Below, piece after piece: positions 24,743 through 33,921 of a DNA stretch of 64,000 nt (its first letter is position 1; each line of letters opens with the position of its first letter). The stretch comes from Akkermansiaceae bacterium UBA1315. GTDB lineage: Bacteria > Verrucomicrobiota > Verrucomicrobiia > Verrucomicrobiales > Akkermansiaceae. The notes under the pieces are model-generated. The model was given only the letters and a program-made list of their open reading frames with translations. It did no database searches and was not told the origin of the DNA. The stretch lies in the NCBI GenBank assembly GCA_002307065.1, contig DBTN01000050.1, positions 18,668 to 82,667 of the forward strand. The letters run 5' to 3'. A program made the position numbers and the translations under genes.

Positions 24743-25963
24743 TCAGCGAAGATCCAACCGGTGCTGCTGCGCCACCATGCCGACAACCGGTTTGGGCAGA
24801 TCACAGCTTTCCGCATGTTTGGTCCAGTCCGCGACGGCGTCCAAAACCTGATCGATCGTTTCTGCAACTTTCCGCACGCCCTGTTCTTCGCCAAGTTTCC
24901 TTAAATCTTTTCGCGAAATGCCCGCTGCTTTACCCAATACCCGAGCCGCTCGGAAACCGGATGCCAGAGGATAACTCGCCAAGGTCAGATCAAACGCGGG
25001 AGCCAGTCGCCACTGACCGGTTTCTTCCATCAGGAACGCGTGATTTCTGCCATGATCGTCATCGTTCGAAGCGACAATATGGAACACGGCACGGCGGAAT
25101 ATTTCTTCTACCGATCTCTGATCTTCCGTCAGTACTCGGGCCAGATTCATCAGATCACCATAGTCCAAACCGTCCCGCAGCGGCGTATGAGTCAGCCCGG
25201 AGTACGAGTGCAAATGCAGCCGAAATCCTTCGCTCGACCGGTCAAAACGTCTGGTCAAAAAGTGGCACCCCCGTGCGGATTCCAGCAACCGCGTTTCTGG
25301 AACATCAATCCCCGCCGCCCGCGCCATTGCCGCATAAGCGCCTTCGATCCGACCTTCCTGTAAAACCGGTTCCACGTCGAATTTGATTAGCCAACTTCCA
25401 AAGCCAGCCGGTGCCGGATCGTCCAATCGAATCTCCGAAAAATCTTCCGAAATCGCCAACAACGCTTTCGGCTGGGCACCGCCCGGAGACATTCCCGATC
25501 GCAGCAATTCCGTCAGCACCGAACCGGTCTCGCCCCGCAACACCTCGCGCGCGGCTTCAACGAGCGAGTTCAATTCGGCGAACATCCCGTCATTAAAATC
25601 CGTGCCATCCAAATCCGGACGAAACGCCAACGCTCCCATTTTCCGCTCTCCCTGGCAAGCCAGTTTGCGCAAAGCCGTCACCCGATTCCACGGAATGCCC
25701 CGCTCCTCGAATTGCCGCCGCATCAATCGCTCCCCCCACCAATCCGGCAGCGCATCTTGAAACAACCCGTGCAAACCTCCGAAGCCCGGTGTGGGTGAGC
25801 TGACTGCTCCAGTCGTTTCATTGGGCAAATACAGCGGGGAAAGCTCTCGGTTTCCCGCACGCCAAACCGGGTCGTATTCAAAAAAAACCGTTCCCCGGGC
25901 ATCTTGATAGAGCCGGCCGATCCGCTCCTCCGTTCCACCGGTCCAGTAAACCTCAAGTTCCAT
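24743..25963 (-). CDS. hipA: HipA-type serine/threonine kinase toxin
   Basis: This 406-residue protein has the HipA layout: an N-terminal HipA_N region (GRLYQDARGTVFFEYDPVW), the phosphate loop GMSPGGAQPKALL, SWLIKFD, catalytic NDDDHGRNHAFL and metal-binding LAPAFDLT. By family it phosphorylates a translation component such as an aminoacyl-tRNA synthetase and causes growth arrest. The ATG at 25,963 overlaps the end of the antitoxin gene by 11 bp; a GTG seven codons earlier is possible. The catalytic residues are intact, so the toxin is probably functional. Confidence 0.88.
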   Translation of the reverse strand: MELEVYWTGGTEERIGRLYQDARGTVFFEYDPVWRAGNRELSPLYLPNETTGAVSSPTPGFGGLHGLFQDALPDWWGERLMRRQFEERGIPWNRVTALRKLACQGERKMGALAFRPDLDGTDFNDGMFAELNSLVEAAREVLRGETGSVLTELLRSGMSPGGAQPKALLAISEDFSEIRLDDPAPAGFGSWLIKFDVEPVLQEGRIEGAYAAMARAAGIDVPETRLLESARGCHFLTRRFDRSSEGFRLHLHSYSGLTHTPLRDGLDYGDLMNLARVLTEDQRSVEEIFRRAVFHIVASNDDDHGRNHAFLMEETGQWRLAPAFDLTLASYPLASGFRAARVLGKAAGISRKDLRKLGEEQGVRKVAETIDQVLDAVADWTKHAESCDLPKPVVGMVAQQHRLDLR

Positions 25964-26282
25964 CGCTTGCTCCTTTCTTGCCACGGCGCGGCGCTCGCTG
26001 GCGCTCTGAACGTTTCAGCGCTTCAATCGAATCCGCAGGTTGAGCGAACAAATTCCGAATTTCCCCGTCGATTCCGAGGGCGATGGCGACCCGAATCAGG
26101 CGCTGAAAGGATCCCTGCCCCTTCGCTTCCAGCAATTTCAAGGTGGAGACGGCCAGCCCCGACCGCTCGGCCAATTCGTCCTGCGTCCAGCCTTTCGCAA
26201 GACGAAAGGTTTTAAGACGCTGACCGATTTGTTCAGACAGCAACGTCGGGTTCCGCTGTCTAAGAGCTGATATTTTGTCCAC
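25953..26282 (-). CDS. hipB: HipB-type antitoxin, XRE-family HTH
   Basis: This 109-residue protein has an HTH_3 domain (LKTFRLAKGWTQDELAERSGL is its first half, then AVSTLKLLE). A basic tail (SERQRAPRRGKKG) follows. By family it binds the operon promoter and neutralises HipA. The start is GTG at 26,282. The region ahead of it, down to 26,285, is AT-richer and probably carries the promoter and operators. It is translationally coupled to hipA. Confidence 0.85.
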   Translation of the reverse strand: MDKISALRQRNPTLLSEQIGQRLKTFRLAKGWTQDELAERSGLAVSTLKLLEAKGQGSFQRLIRVAIALGIDGEIRNLFAQPADSIEALKRSERQRAPRRGKKGASDGT

Positions 26283-26284
26283 AT

Positions 26285-26520
26285 CGAAAAATTAGCCACA
26301 TAAAGACCATATTTCAACGTTTATCTTACGAACCAATGATAAGCGATCAGTCCAACGATTCCACATCTCGGCCGCTTCCCGATCCCATCTCGAAGTCCCG
26401 AGGCGGGAGCTTCCCACGAACCACCGGCACACCTCACCACCTACCTACCTCGTAAGGCAGGCAAACGAGCTGAATAAGGCAACCGGTCGGCAGGTCCTGA
26501 ACGCCTCTGGAAATTTGGGT
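26285..26520. other. intergenic region between hipB and purC
   Basis: 236 bp without a gene. The hipB-proximal 60 bp are AT-rich, as expected for the toxin-antitoxin promoter. The remainder is rich in short C-tracts and weak inverted repeats (CTCGT/ACGAG at about 26,448-26,468) but has no T-run, so I cannot call a terminator. A structured RNA is possible but unsupported. Confidence 0.4.
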
Positions 26521-27231
26521 TTACCCTTGCGTTTGAAGGCGGCCGAGGACTTCCTCGTACGCTTCCATCACGCCGCCGAGATCGCGACGAAACCGGTCTT
26601 TGTCCATTTTTTCACCGGTTTTCAGATCCCACAAACGGCAGCCGTCCGGGCTGATTTCGTCGGCTAAGACGATCACCGATGGATCGGAAAGCAGGCGGCC
26701 GAACTCCAATTTGAAGTCGACCAGTTTGAGGCCGGATTTGGCGAAGAAATCGATCAAGATCGAGTTCACCTTGAGGGCTGCGGTTCGGAGAAACGCGAGA
26801 TCCTCAGGCGTCGCGAGTTTCATTTCCCGGATGTAATCGTCATTGATCAACGGATCACCGAGCTCATCGCTCTTGTAGGAAAATTCGATGATGGGCTGCG
26901 AAAATTGGATTCCTTCAGCCATACCGGTCCGCTTGCAAAAGCTGCCCGCCGAAACGTTCCGAATGATGACTTCCACCATAAGGATTTCGACTTTTTTGAC
27001 CTCAACATTCGTTTCGTCGATCTGGCGGACGAAGTGGGTGGGAACTCCAGCGCCCTCCAAAAAGCCGTAGATCAGGGTGCTGATCGCATTGTTGAGTTTC
27101 CCTTTATTTTCGAAACTCGCCTTCTTTTCGCCGTTAAACGCCGTTGCGTCATTCTTAAATTCCATCCGCAGCGTGTGCGGATTTTCCGTGGCCCAAAGAC
27201 GCTTGGCCTTGCCTTCATAAAGCGGTTCCAT
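26521..27231 (-). CDS. purC: phosphoribosylaminoimidazole-succinocarboxamide synthase
   Basis: This 236-residue SAICAR synthetase catalyses ligation of aspartate to CAIR with ATP in purine synthesis. It opens EPLYEGKAKRLWATENPHTL (ATP-binding strand pair) and has FKNDATAFNGEKK, EVIIRNVSAGSF and LVDFKLEFGR, followed by the metal-binding LADEISPDGCRLWD. Length is normal for bacterial PurC. It lies 72 bp downstream of the SNF2 gene on the same strand. Confidence 0.95.
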   Translation of the reverse strand: MEPLYEGKAKRLWATENPHTLRMEFKNDATAFNGEKKASFENKGKLNNAISTLIYGFLEGAGVPTHFVRQIDETNVEVKKVEILMVEVIIRNVSAGSFCKRTGMAEGIQFSQPIIEFSYKSDELGDPLINDDYIREMKLATPEDLAFLRTAALKVNSILIDFFAKSGLKLVDFKLEFGRLLSDPSVIVLADEISPDGCRLWDLKTGEKMDKDRFRRDLGGVMEAYEEVLGRLQTQG

Positions 27232-27303
27232 CGCAAAGTCGTAGAATCCATGACGGCTCCGGTCAAGAGCGCTGAAACCGGAAACGAAAAAGATTCGAAT
27301 CGG

Positions 27304-30300
27304 CTATTCGGTGATCACCTTCATCATCTCCTCAACGCTCCACCCCGCCGCATCTCCCGAACCGGTTTCGTCGATCATCGAGGCGACCTCCTTTTTCTTC
27401 GCCTGCAATCGGACGACCTTTTCCTCAACCGTCCCCCGGGTCAACAATCGGTAAACGGTCACCGGTCGTGTTTGCCCGATCCGGTGCGCCCGATCCGTCG
27501 CTTGAGCTTCCGCAGCAGGGTTCCACCACGGGTCGAAATGCACCACGGTATCTGCCTGCGTAAGGTTCAGTCCATAGCCACCTGCCTTTAAACTGATCAG
27601 AAAAATGGGAGGCCCATCGGTCGTCTGGAACTGATCCACCAGTGCTTGGCGATTTCTCGTCTGCCCATCCAGCCGCAAACTGCGCCAGCCGCGCGCAACA
27701 ATACATTCCTCGATTTCCCGTAATTGTGTCTGGAATTGGCTAAAGATGAGCATTTTATGATTACCCGAAACCGCCTCCTCGATCAACTCCAACAATCGCT
27801 CCAACTTGGCTGATCGTTTGGTGACGGAAAGTTGCTTAAATCGATCATTCTTAAGCAAAGCGAGATCACAACAGGTCTGCCGCAAGCGCAACAAAGTGGT
27901 CAGCATTTGCATTCTCGCCGCACCGGTTTGCTTGGAGTCCTGAATCACCTCCACCCGCTTTCGTCCTTCCGCGAGAAGCTCACGATAAACTCCCTGCTGC
28001 TCCGAACTCAGATCACAATATTCATCAATAAAGATCTTCGACGGCAACTCGGGAGCGACCTGCTCTTTCGTCCGACGCAGCATAAACGGCGAGGTCTTTA
28101 ACCGGAGGCGATCCAGCAACGCCGCCGCTCCCGCCCCCGACCCGAGAGGCTGCTCATACCGATCCCGAAACTCTTCCCGAGAACCCAACCATCCCGGCTG
28201 AATGAATCGGAAAATCGACCACAAATCGCGAACACCGTTTTCCACCGGTGTCCCGGTCAGCGCGATCCGATGATCCGCCCGCAGCTTGCACACCGCCTTG
28301 GCGTGATCTGTATCCGGATTCCGCATCAAACTCGCCTCATCCACCACCACCGCATGATACGATTGTTTCAAATGCCAAGCGAGATCGCGCGAAAGGGTTC
28401 CAAAACTCGTCAGCAGAATATCGCCCGGCTGAACTTTTCCTCTCTCCGATTCGCGCGAGGCTCCGTGAAAAATCCGGACCGTTTGACCCGGCGCAAATTT
28501 TTCAAACTCCGCTTTCCAATTGCCCAGCAAAGAAGCCGTGGCGATCACCAGCACCGGCTTGGGCTGATCCGAAATTTGATTCAGACTATCGATACAGGTG
28601 ATCGTTTGGAGCGTCTTACCCAACCCCATATCATCCGCCAAAAGCGCTCCTCCATAGTGTTTCAAGCGATCGATCAACCACGCAACTCCTTGTTTTTGAT
28701 AAGGACGTAAAGTGGCGCGAACTGTTTCAGGAACCTCAAATGTTAACTTTTCTAACTCATTTGATTCAGAAGACTTATCGAGTTTTTTACGAAGTTCTTG
28801 AATCAACTCAGCATCTCTTGCTTTTGCAATAAAATGCCCGTTTTCCTGCCGCAGATCCATCTCTTCAAACAGCGGATCAATCAGTTCTGCAATCTCATCC
28901 GAAAGAACGACCTTGCGACCTTTCGAAGTTCTGCCTCCGCTGCCTGCTCGCAGCAGTTGTCGAATCTCAGCCGCCCCAATGATGGAGCCTTCGTTCGTTT
29001 TAAATGATAAGTTAAAGCTCAACCAATCTTCTCCAGAGTCGTGAATTTCGATCTGAGGAGAAACAAAAGCCACCTGTTTGAGGGTTGCGGAGAATTTTTG
29101 ACCTTCATGGACCTTCCAGTTTTTCCTCAAACCGGGAAGCGCATGGTTGAGAAAATGAGTCACTTCCGCCTCACCCCGCAACAGCCATTTGCCCTGCGTT
29201 AAATCGACAGATTGAAACGAAAGATCCAGCAGGCGACCCGCGGCCTGATTTTCCAGAGCAGTGTTTCGAACCAAACATCGATCGCCTTCGAGCCGAGGAA
29301 GCGAAACCACATTTCCCTGTGCCAGCGCCGCCAACGGCGAACCCTCGTATTTGATTCTGAGAGTCGCTTCGAGTTGCTGAAGGATGCCATCCAGCGCCAA
29401 ATCAATCTCACCAGCCGCCGGGATAAAATGCAGCCGGTCTAGCCACTCCTCGGAAGGAAACTCCAGCCATTCCTGCCAGATCTCCATGCGATCGAGAAAA
29501 CGTTCCACTGGAATTTCAGCCGAGCGATTCTGAAGCAACGCACCCCAAGCTCTGCTTAAATCATCCGGCAGATTCCCCTTTCCGATTTTACCCAGCCCCG
29601 CCTCGGTGATACGCCACCAACTTTCGCCAAGGGCGAAAACCGGTTGCAGCGTGTCCGGGACGAGTTGCACGCGATCGCCCATTCTCGGGATCGCCGCCAA
29701 TCGCAATCGCCCGTTCGCCTGAACTTCGAGCGTCTGTTTGTCTTTCCCGACGAAAAGCCGAGGGTGATCCGCGATCGATTCGAGAAATGAGTCGGCGCGC
29801 TTTTCGTCCAGATGGATGCTGACCGAATCTTTGACAGGTTGCCCCACCGACGTCAGCCAAGCGGTCAATCGCTCATCCGCCACCGTGATTTCCTGTGCAG
29901 GAAGCCGAAGCAATGTTGCCGCGATTTTTCCACGAAGCAGTGCGTCGGACCAATTGCCGGGAAAGGCCACTTCCCAAGCGGAGGGCACATCCGGGGCCAC
30001 AACCGGTTTGCGAGGTCCGGGAGAAAGGACCGGTTTCGGATCGGCCGCCGGTCGCAAGGCCGCCAAACCGGTCGCCACGGCGTGAGCGCATACCTGACCG
30101 GTCGACTGATTCGCTGGACACGAACACCGCGTTTCCAAATCGGTCGGTGAGTTAACTTTAACGCTCACTTTAAACGTCCGACTACCAGCCTTCACCGAAC
30201 CTTGCCAACCTGATGCACCGGATTTCACCATCGCGACCGCCCCCTGATCGAACAGCGCCTTCCCTTCTTTAAAGGCCTGCCAGGAAGCGGCGTTTCGCAG

Positions 30301-30324
30301 GGTTGTTTCGGTCCATCCGGTCAT
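27304..30324 (-). CDS. SWIM-type SNF2/RapA-like helicase
   Basis: This 1006-residue protein has a SWIM zinc finger near residues 66-81 (CSCPANQSTGQVCAHA), a long bacterial SNF2-associated region, and a C-terminal SNF2 motor. The motor includes ADDMGLGKTLQTITC near residue 560, TGTPVENG and, near residue 920, GYGLNLTQAD and DRAHRIGQTRPV. Motif II reads VVDEASLMRN, with Ser where Gln or His is usual. By family it is a DNA-dependent ATPase that remodels protein-DNA or RNA polymerase complexes. I start it at the ATG at 30,324 (MTGWTETTL); the upstream part of the open frame lies antisense to the parA start. Confidence 0.88.
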   Translation of the reverse strand: MTGWTETTLRNAASWQAFKEGKALFDQGAVAMVKSGASGWQGSVKAGSRTFKVSVKVNSPTDLETRCSCPANQSTGQVCAHAVATGLAALRPAADPKPVLSPGPRKPVVAPDVPSAWEVAFPGNWSDALLRGKIAATLLRLPAQEITVADERLTAWLTSVGQPVKDSVSIHLDEKRADSFLESIADHPRLFVGKDKQTLEVQANGRLRLAAIPRMGDRVQLVPDTLQPVFALGESWWRITEAGLGKIGKGNLPDDLSRAWGALLQNRSAEIPVERFLDRMEIWQEWLEFPSEEWLDRLHFIPAAGEIDLALDGILQQLEATLRIKYEGSPLAALAQGNVVSLPRLEGDRCLVRNTALENQAAGRLLDLSFQSVDLTQGKWLLRGEAEVTHFLNHALPGLRKNWKVHEGQKFSATLKQVAFVSPQIEIHDSGEDWLSFNLSFKTNEGSIIGAAEIRQLLRAGSGGRTSKGRKVVLSDEIAELIDPLFEEMDLRQENGHFIAKARDAELIQELRKKLDKSSESNELEKLTFEVPETVRATLRPYQKQGVAWLIDRLKHYGGALLADDMGLGKTLQTITCIDSLNQISDQPKPVLVIATASLLGNWKAEFEKFAPGQTVRIFHGASRESERGKVQPGDILLTSFGTLSRDLAWHLKQSYHAVVVDEASLMRNPDTDHAKAVCKLRADHRIALTGTPVENGVRDLWSIFRFIQPGWLGSREEFRDRYEQPLGSGAGAAALLDRLRLKTSPFMLRRTKEQVAPELPSKIFIDEYCDLSSEQQGVYRELLAEGRKRVEVIQDSKQTGAARMQMLTTLLRLRQTCCDLALLKNDRFKQLSVTKRSAKLERLLELIEEAVSGNHKMLIFSQFQTQLREIEECIVARGWRSLRLDGQTRNRQALVDQFQTTDGPPIFLISLKAGGYGLNLTQADTVVHFDPWWNPAAEAQATDRAHRIGQTRPVTVYRLLTRGTVEEKVVRLQAKKKEVASMIDETGSGDAAGWSVEEMMKVITE

Positions 30325-30467
30325 GCCCGGTCCATGTGACCCCGGTTTGAGGAAAACGCAACCATGCGATGAACGGAATCGATTTTCGCCGATGCTGCGG
30401 TTTTGATTGCATGCGTGCCAGCCACTCGGAAGACTGCGGAATCGGTTCCACTTACCGGTCGCGCTGT

Positions 30468-31262
30468 ATGAAAGTTGTCGCCATTGCCAATCAGAAGGGC
30501 GGCGTGGGTAAAACCACCACCGCTCTGAATCTCTCCGCCGCCCTGGCCCTTCGCGGTCAGCGTGTGCTTTTGGTCGATCTCGACCCCCAGGCGAACTGCA
30601 CCAGCGGGCTCGGTATCGAACCCCCGGAAGGCGGCAGCATGTATCCGGTGCTGATTGGCGAGACCACCGTCGCTTCGCAGATTTTACCGACCGGTCGCGA
30701 AAATTTCTCCATCGTCCCTTCGGAAATGGATCTGGCCGGTGTCGAAATCGAGCTTGCCCGCAGCGATGATCACCTGACGCGGTTGCGGACGATCCTGCAG
30801 GGGCTGAAACCGAATGACCTTTTTGAATATTGCATCCTCGACACCCCGCCATCGCTGGGAGTCCTGATGACCTCTGCTTTGGCAGCTGCGGATGAAATTT
30901 TGATTCCCCTGCAGTGCGAATGGTTCGGCCTGGAAGGCCTGGCGAAAATCGTCCATGTGATTGATCAAATCCGCGGTTCCGATGCCAATCCGGGCATCAC
31001 CTTGGAAGGAATCGTCATGACCATGTACGATGGCCGCACGCTGCTTTCCCGGCAAGTCGTCGAAGAAGTCGGAAAATATTTCCCCGATCAGATCTATCAA
31101 TCGGTGATCCCGAGAACCATCCGAATCGGCGAGGCACCCAGCCACGGAAAAACGATTTTCGAGCACGACCCGAGCGGCCTCGGAGCCCAATCCTACGGGG
31201 CGATGGCCGATGAATTCCTCCTCCGTCACGGAGCCGCCGCCGCCCAGCTTGCGAAGCATTGA
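30468..31262 (+). CDS. parA: ParA/Soj-type chromosome partitioning ATPase
   Basis: This 264-residue P-loop ATPase has the deviant Walker A KGGVGKTTTALNLS, VLLVDLDPQANCTSGLG, and a Walker B-like CILDTPPSLGVL. By family it oscillates on the nucleoid and moves origins together with ParB/parS. No parB gene follows; the next gene is mreB after 208 bp. The ATG at 30,468 is the usual start directly before the first strand. It is divergent from the SNF2 gene. Confidence 0.93.
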   Translation: MKVVAIANQKGGVGKTTTALNLSAALALRGQRVLLVDLDPQANCTSGLGIEPPEGGSMYPVLIGETTVASQILPTGRENFSIVPSEMDLAGVEIELARSDDHLTRLRTILQGLKPNDLFEYCILDTPPSLGVLMTSALAAADEILIPLQCEWFGLEGLAKIVHVIDQIRGSDANPGITLEGIVMTMYDGRTLLSRQVVEEVGKYFPDQIYQSVIPRTIRIGEAPSHGKTIFEHDPSGLGAQSYGAMADEFLLRHGAAAAQLAKH

Positions 31263-31470
31263 GGGTGAAGGCGTGGAACATTTGAGAAGACTGCGAGGAA
31301 CACGGATTACCGCTTGACCTTGTTAAAACGAATGGAGACGTTTCCATCTCCTATCGGCAGCGTTTTGCCCGTATTCTCGATCAGCGTTGGATCTGCCAGC
31401 CAAAATCGGAGTGCTCCACCTCGCTTCCAGGGCAACTTTCCATCCATTTTCCTCATTTTCATCTTCATCC

Positions 31471-32508
31471 ATGTTTAAGAAGCTTTTCGGAAATATCTTT
31501 TCCAATGACATCGGCATCGATCTCGGCACCGCGAACACTCTCATCAATGTAAAGGATCACGGCATCGTTCTGCGTGAGCCATCCGTGGTCGCCGTGAAAG
31601 CCGGCACCAATGAAGTGCTCGCCGTCGGAGACGATGCCAAACGCATGCTCGGCCGGACGCCGGGCAACATCGTCGCCATTCGCCCGTTGAAAGACGGGGT
31701 GATCGCGGACTTTGAAGTGACCGAAGCGATGCTCCGCCACTTCATCCGTAAGGTGAATAAGAACAAACGCTCGAATCCACGGGTCCTCATCGCCATCCCT
31801 TCCGGCATCACCGAAGTGGAACGCCGCGCTGTCCGCGAATCTGCAGAACAAGCCGGCGCCCGGGAAGTTTACCTGATCGAAGAACCGATGGCCGCGGCGA
31901 TCGGCGTCGGACTGCCCGTCCAGGAAGCCTCCGGAAACATGATCGTCGATATCGGCGGTGGCACCACGGAAGTCGCCCTCATTTCTCTTTCCGGAATCGT
32001 TTACGCCCGCTCGGTCCGCACCGCCGGTGACGAACTTGACGAAGCGATCATCCAATACATGAAGCGCGCTTACAACCTGATGATCGGTGAGCGCACTTCC
32101 GAAGATATCAAAATCCGCCTTGGCTCGGCCGCGCCGCTGCCCAAGGAAATGACGATGGAAGTGAAAGGCCGTGACCTGGTCGCCGGTCTGCCAAAAACCA
32201 TCACCATCACCTCGCAAGAAATCCGCGAAGCGATGGCCGATCCGCTGAGCACGATTGTTGACGCGGTTCGCACCACTCTCGAGCGTTGCCCCCCGGAGCT
32301 CGCGGCCGATCTAGTCGATCGCGGAATCGTTCTTGCGGGCGGCGGTGCCTTGTTAAAAGGCCTCGATCGCCTGCTGCGTGAGGAAACCGGTCTGCCGGTC
32401 CACATCGCCGAGGATCCCCTCAGCGCCGTGGCCGAAGGAACAGGCAAGGCGCTTCAAGAGCTTTCCCTCCTGAAGCGGGTCACGAATACCGACCGGTCCC
32501 AGCGCTAG
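31471..32508 (+). CDS. mreB: rod shape-determining actin homologue
   Basis: This 345-residue actin-fold protein has DIGIDLGTANTLI (phosphate 1), MIVDIGGGTTEVALISL (phosphate 2), IEEPMAAAIG and VLAGGGALLKGLD (adenosine loop). The short amphipathic N-terminus MFKKLFGNIFS serves membrane attachment. By family it forms filaments that guide the elongasome. First gene of mreB-mreC-mreD-mrdA, with 12 bp to mreC. The start at 31,471 is the ATG just before the amphipathic helix. Confidence 0.97.
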   Translation: MFKKLFGNIFSNDIGIDLGTANTLINVKDHGIVLREPSVVAVKAGTNEVLAVGDDAKRMLGRTPGNIVAIRPLKDGVIADFEVTEAMLRHFIRKVNKNKRSNPRVLIAIPSGITEVERRAVRESAEQAGAREVYLIEEPMAAAIGVGLPVQEASGNMIVDIGGGTTEVALISLSGIVYARSVRTAGDELDEAIIQYMKRAYNLMIGERTSEDIKIRLGSAAPLPKEMTMEVKGRDLVAGLPKTITITSQEIREAMADPLSTIVDAVRTTLERCPPELAADLVDRGIVLAGGGALLKGLDRLLREETGLPVHIAEDPLSAVAEGTGKALQELSLLKRVTNTDRSQR

Positions 32509-32520
32509 TAAAGCCCGGGC

Positions 32521-33327
32521 ATGAAGCCTCTCAATCTCATCGCGCTCCTGCTTTTTCTCGGCGGAGCCATCTGGACGCTCACTCGCAGTGAGCGTGCCGT
32601 CAGGGAGATCCAGACCGGATATTTCTCCGCCGTGTCTCCGTTTTTGAAATCCGGCTCAGCGCTGGAAACGAAAGCCCGCGCCTTTCTTGAAGAAGCGTAT
32701 CATTCCAAAGCGCTTGAGGCAGAGCTTTCGACCATCCGCGCCGAAACCGGTCGTCTCCGGATCATTGAATCACGATTTCGCGATCTCGAACGAGAAAACG
32801 TCCAACTCCGGCACGCGCTCAATTTCAAAGACGCAACCCGCTTTGACGTGGTCGCCGCTCAAGTCGTCCGCCGCCATCCGACCACTTGGTGGCAAACGGT
32901 GGAGATCGACGGCGGCGAAGAACGCGGCATCGGCACCCAACTCGCCGTTCTTTCCAACGAAGGACTGGTCGGAAAAATCGATCGCGCGGATAAAGAACGC
33001 TCTTCCGTGTTATTGTTGACCGACGAAAAATGCCAGGTCTCGGCAAAAGTCGAAGGCACACCGGAAATTGGAATCCTCAGTGGCCAACGCGGCCAATTCG
33101 ACGACAAACCGCTCCTGCGTTTGAAGTTTTTATCAAAGAATGCCGTCCTCAAACCTGGGCAACGCGTATTCACCACCGGCCGTGGAGGCATCTTCCAGGC
33201 CAATATCCTCCTTGGAACCATCGAGTCCGTCGAAAAAGGCGCACTAGATTCCGAAGCTCTCGTCCGACCCTCGGTGGACTTTGCGGATCTAGGCACGGTT
33301 TTTGTCGTGCTCTCCGCAGCTCCATAA
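32521..33327 (+). CDS. mreC: rod shape-determining protein MreC
   Basis: This 268-residue bitopic protein has an N-terminal membrane helix (LIALLLFLGGAIWTL), a coiled coil up to about residue 100 (AELSTIRAETGRLRI, then LERENVQLRHAL), and the beta-domain with VVRRHPTTWWQTVEIDGG and GLVGKI. By family it links MreB to the periplasmic penicillin-binding protein. It sits three bases ahead of mreD. Length and order match the standard cell-shape operon. Confidence 0.93.
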   Translation: MKPLNLIALLLFLGGAIWTLTRSERAVREIQTGYFSAVSPFLKSGSALETKARAFLEEAYHSKALEAELSTIRAETGRLRIIESRFRDLERENVQLRHALNFKDATRFDVVAAQVVRRHPTTWWQTVEIDGGEERGIGTQLAVLSNEGLVGKIDRADKERSSVLLLTDEKCQVSAKVEGTPEIGILSGQRGQFDDKPLLRLKFLSKNAVLKPGQRVFTTGRGGIFQANILLGTIESVEKGALDSEALVRPSVDFADLGTVFVVLSAAP

Positions 33328-33330
33328 AAA

Positions 33331-33915
33331 GTGATCCGCTACACGATCATCTCCGTCCTTTTGGTGCTCGCCTCATTTTTGGTGCAGCAGTTTTTACCCG
33401 CGTTCACCGGTTTACACCACTCGCGGATTCTTTTTGTCCAACTGGTGTTCCTCTGCGCGGCAGTGACCGTCAGCCCGCCGACCATGCTTTTGCTGGCGTT
33501 CGTTTGCGGGTTTTTGTGGGACGCCCATTGCGGAATCGGCGCGCACGGGGGCGATCCGGAAGTTTATACCCAACCGGTCGAATCGCTCCGGTTTGGCTAT
33601 TCAATCCTGCTTTTCGGTGCGATGGGCTACCTCATGCAGGGCATTCAGCCGCTTTTCCAGCAAGGGAAATGGCAATTCTCCGCCCTGCTTTCCGGCATCG
33701 CGATTTTCCTCTATCTCACCGCCGAATACCTGATCATCAGCTTCGTCCGGGGTGACTTCGTCCTTTCGCAGGCGACCCTGCTGCAGATGGGCTACACCTC
33801 GGTGCTGACGATGCTGTTTTCTCCGCTGATCTTTTGGCTGCTCTTTTTGATCGCTGACCTATGTCAACATTCCATCAATCCCGAGGCTGGCAAAAAACGC
33901 CGCCGCACCTACTAG
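33331..33915 (+). CDS. mreD: rod shape-determining membrane protein MreD
   Basis: This 194-residue protein has about five membrane segments, beginning IISVLLVLASFLVQQFLP. A GFLWDAHCGIGAHGG loop is of the kind seen in MreD proteins between segments. The start is GTG at 33,331. Assigned mostly by position between mreC and mrdA and by the hydrophobic profile, since MreD is poorly conserved. Confidence 0.82.
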   Translation: MIRYTIISVLLVLASFLVQQFLPAFTGLHHSRILFVQLVFLCAAVTVSPPTMLLLAFVCGFLWDAHCGIGAHGGDPEVYTQPVESLRFGYSILLFGAMGYLMQGIQPLFQQGKWQFSALLSGIAIFLYLTAEYLIISFVRGDFVLSQATLLQMGYTSVLTMLFSPLIFWLLFLIADLCQHSINPEAGKKRRRTY

Positions 33916-33921
33916 TTTCCC

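Noticed and set aside
26360..26410. Stretch resembling the 5S rRNA core (TCCCGATCCCATCTCGAA)
   Set aside because: Only a short C-rich part is similar. The expected helices and flanking 23S/16S genes are absent.
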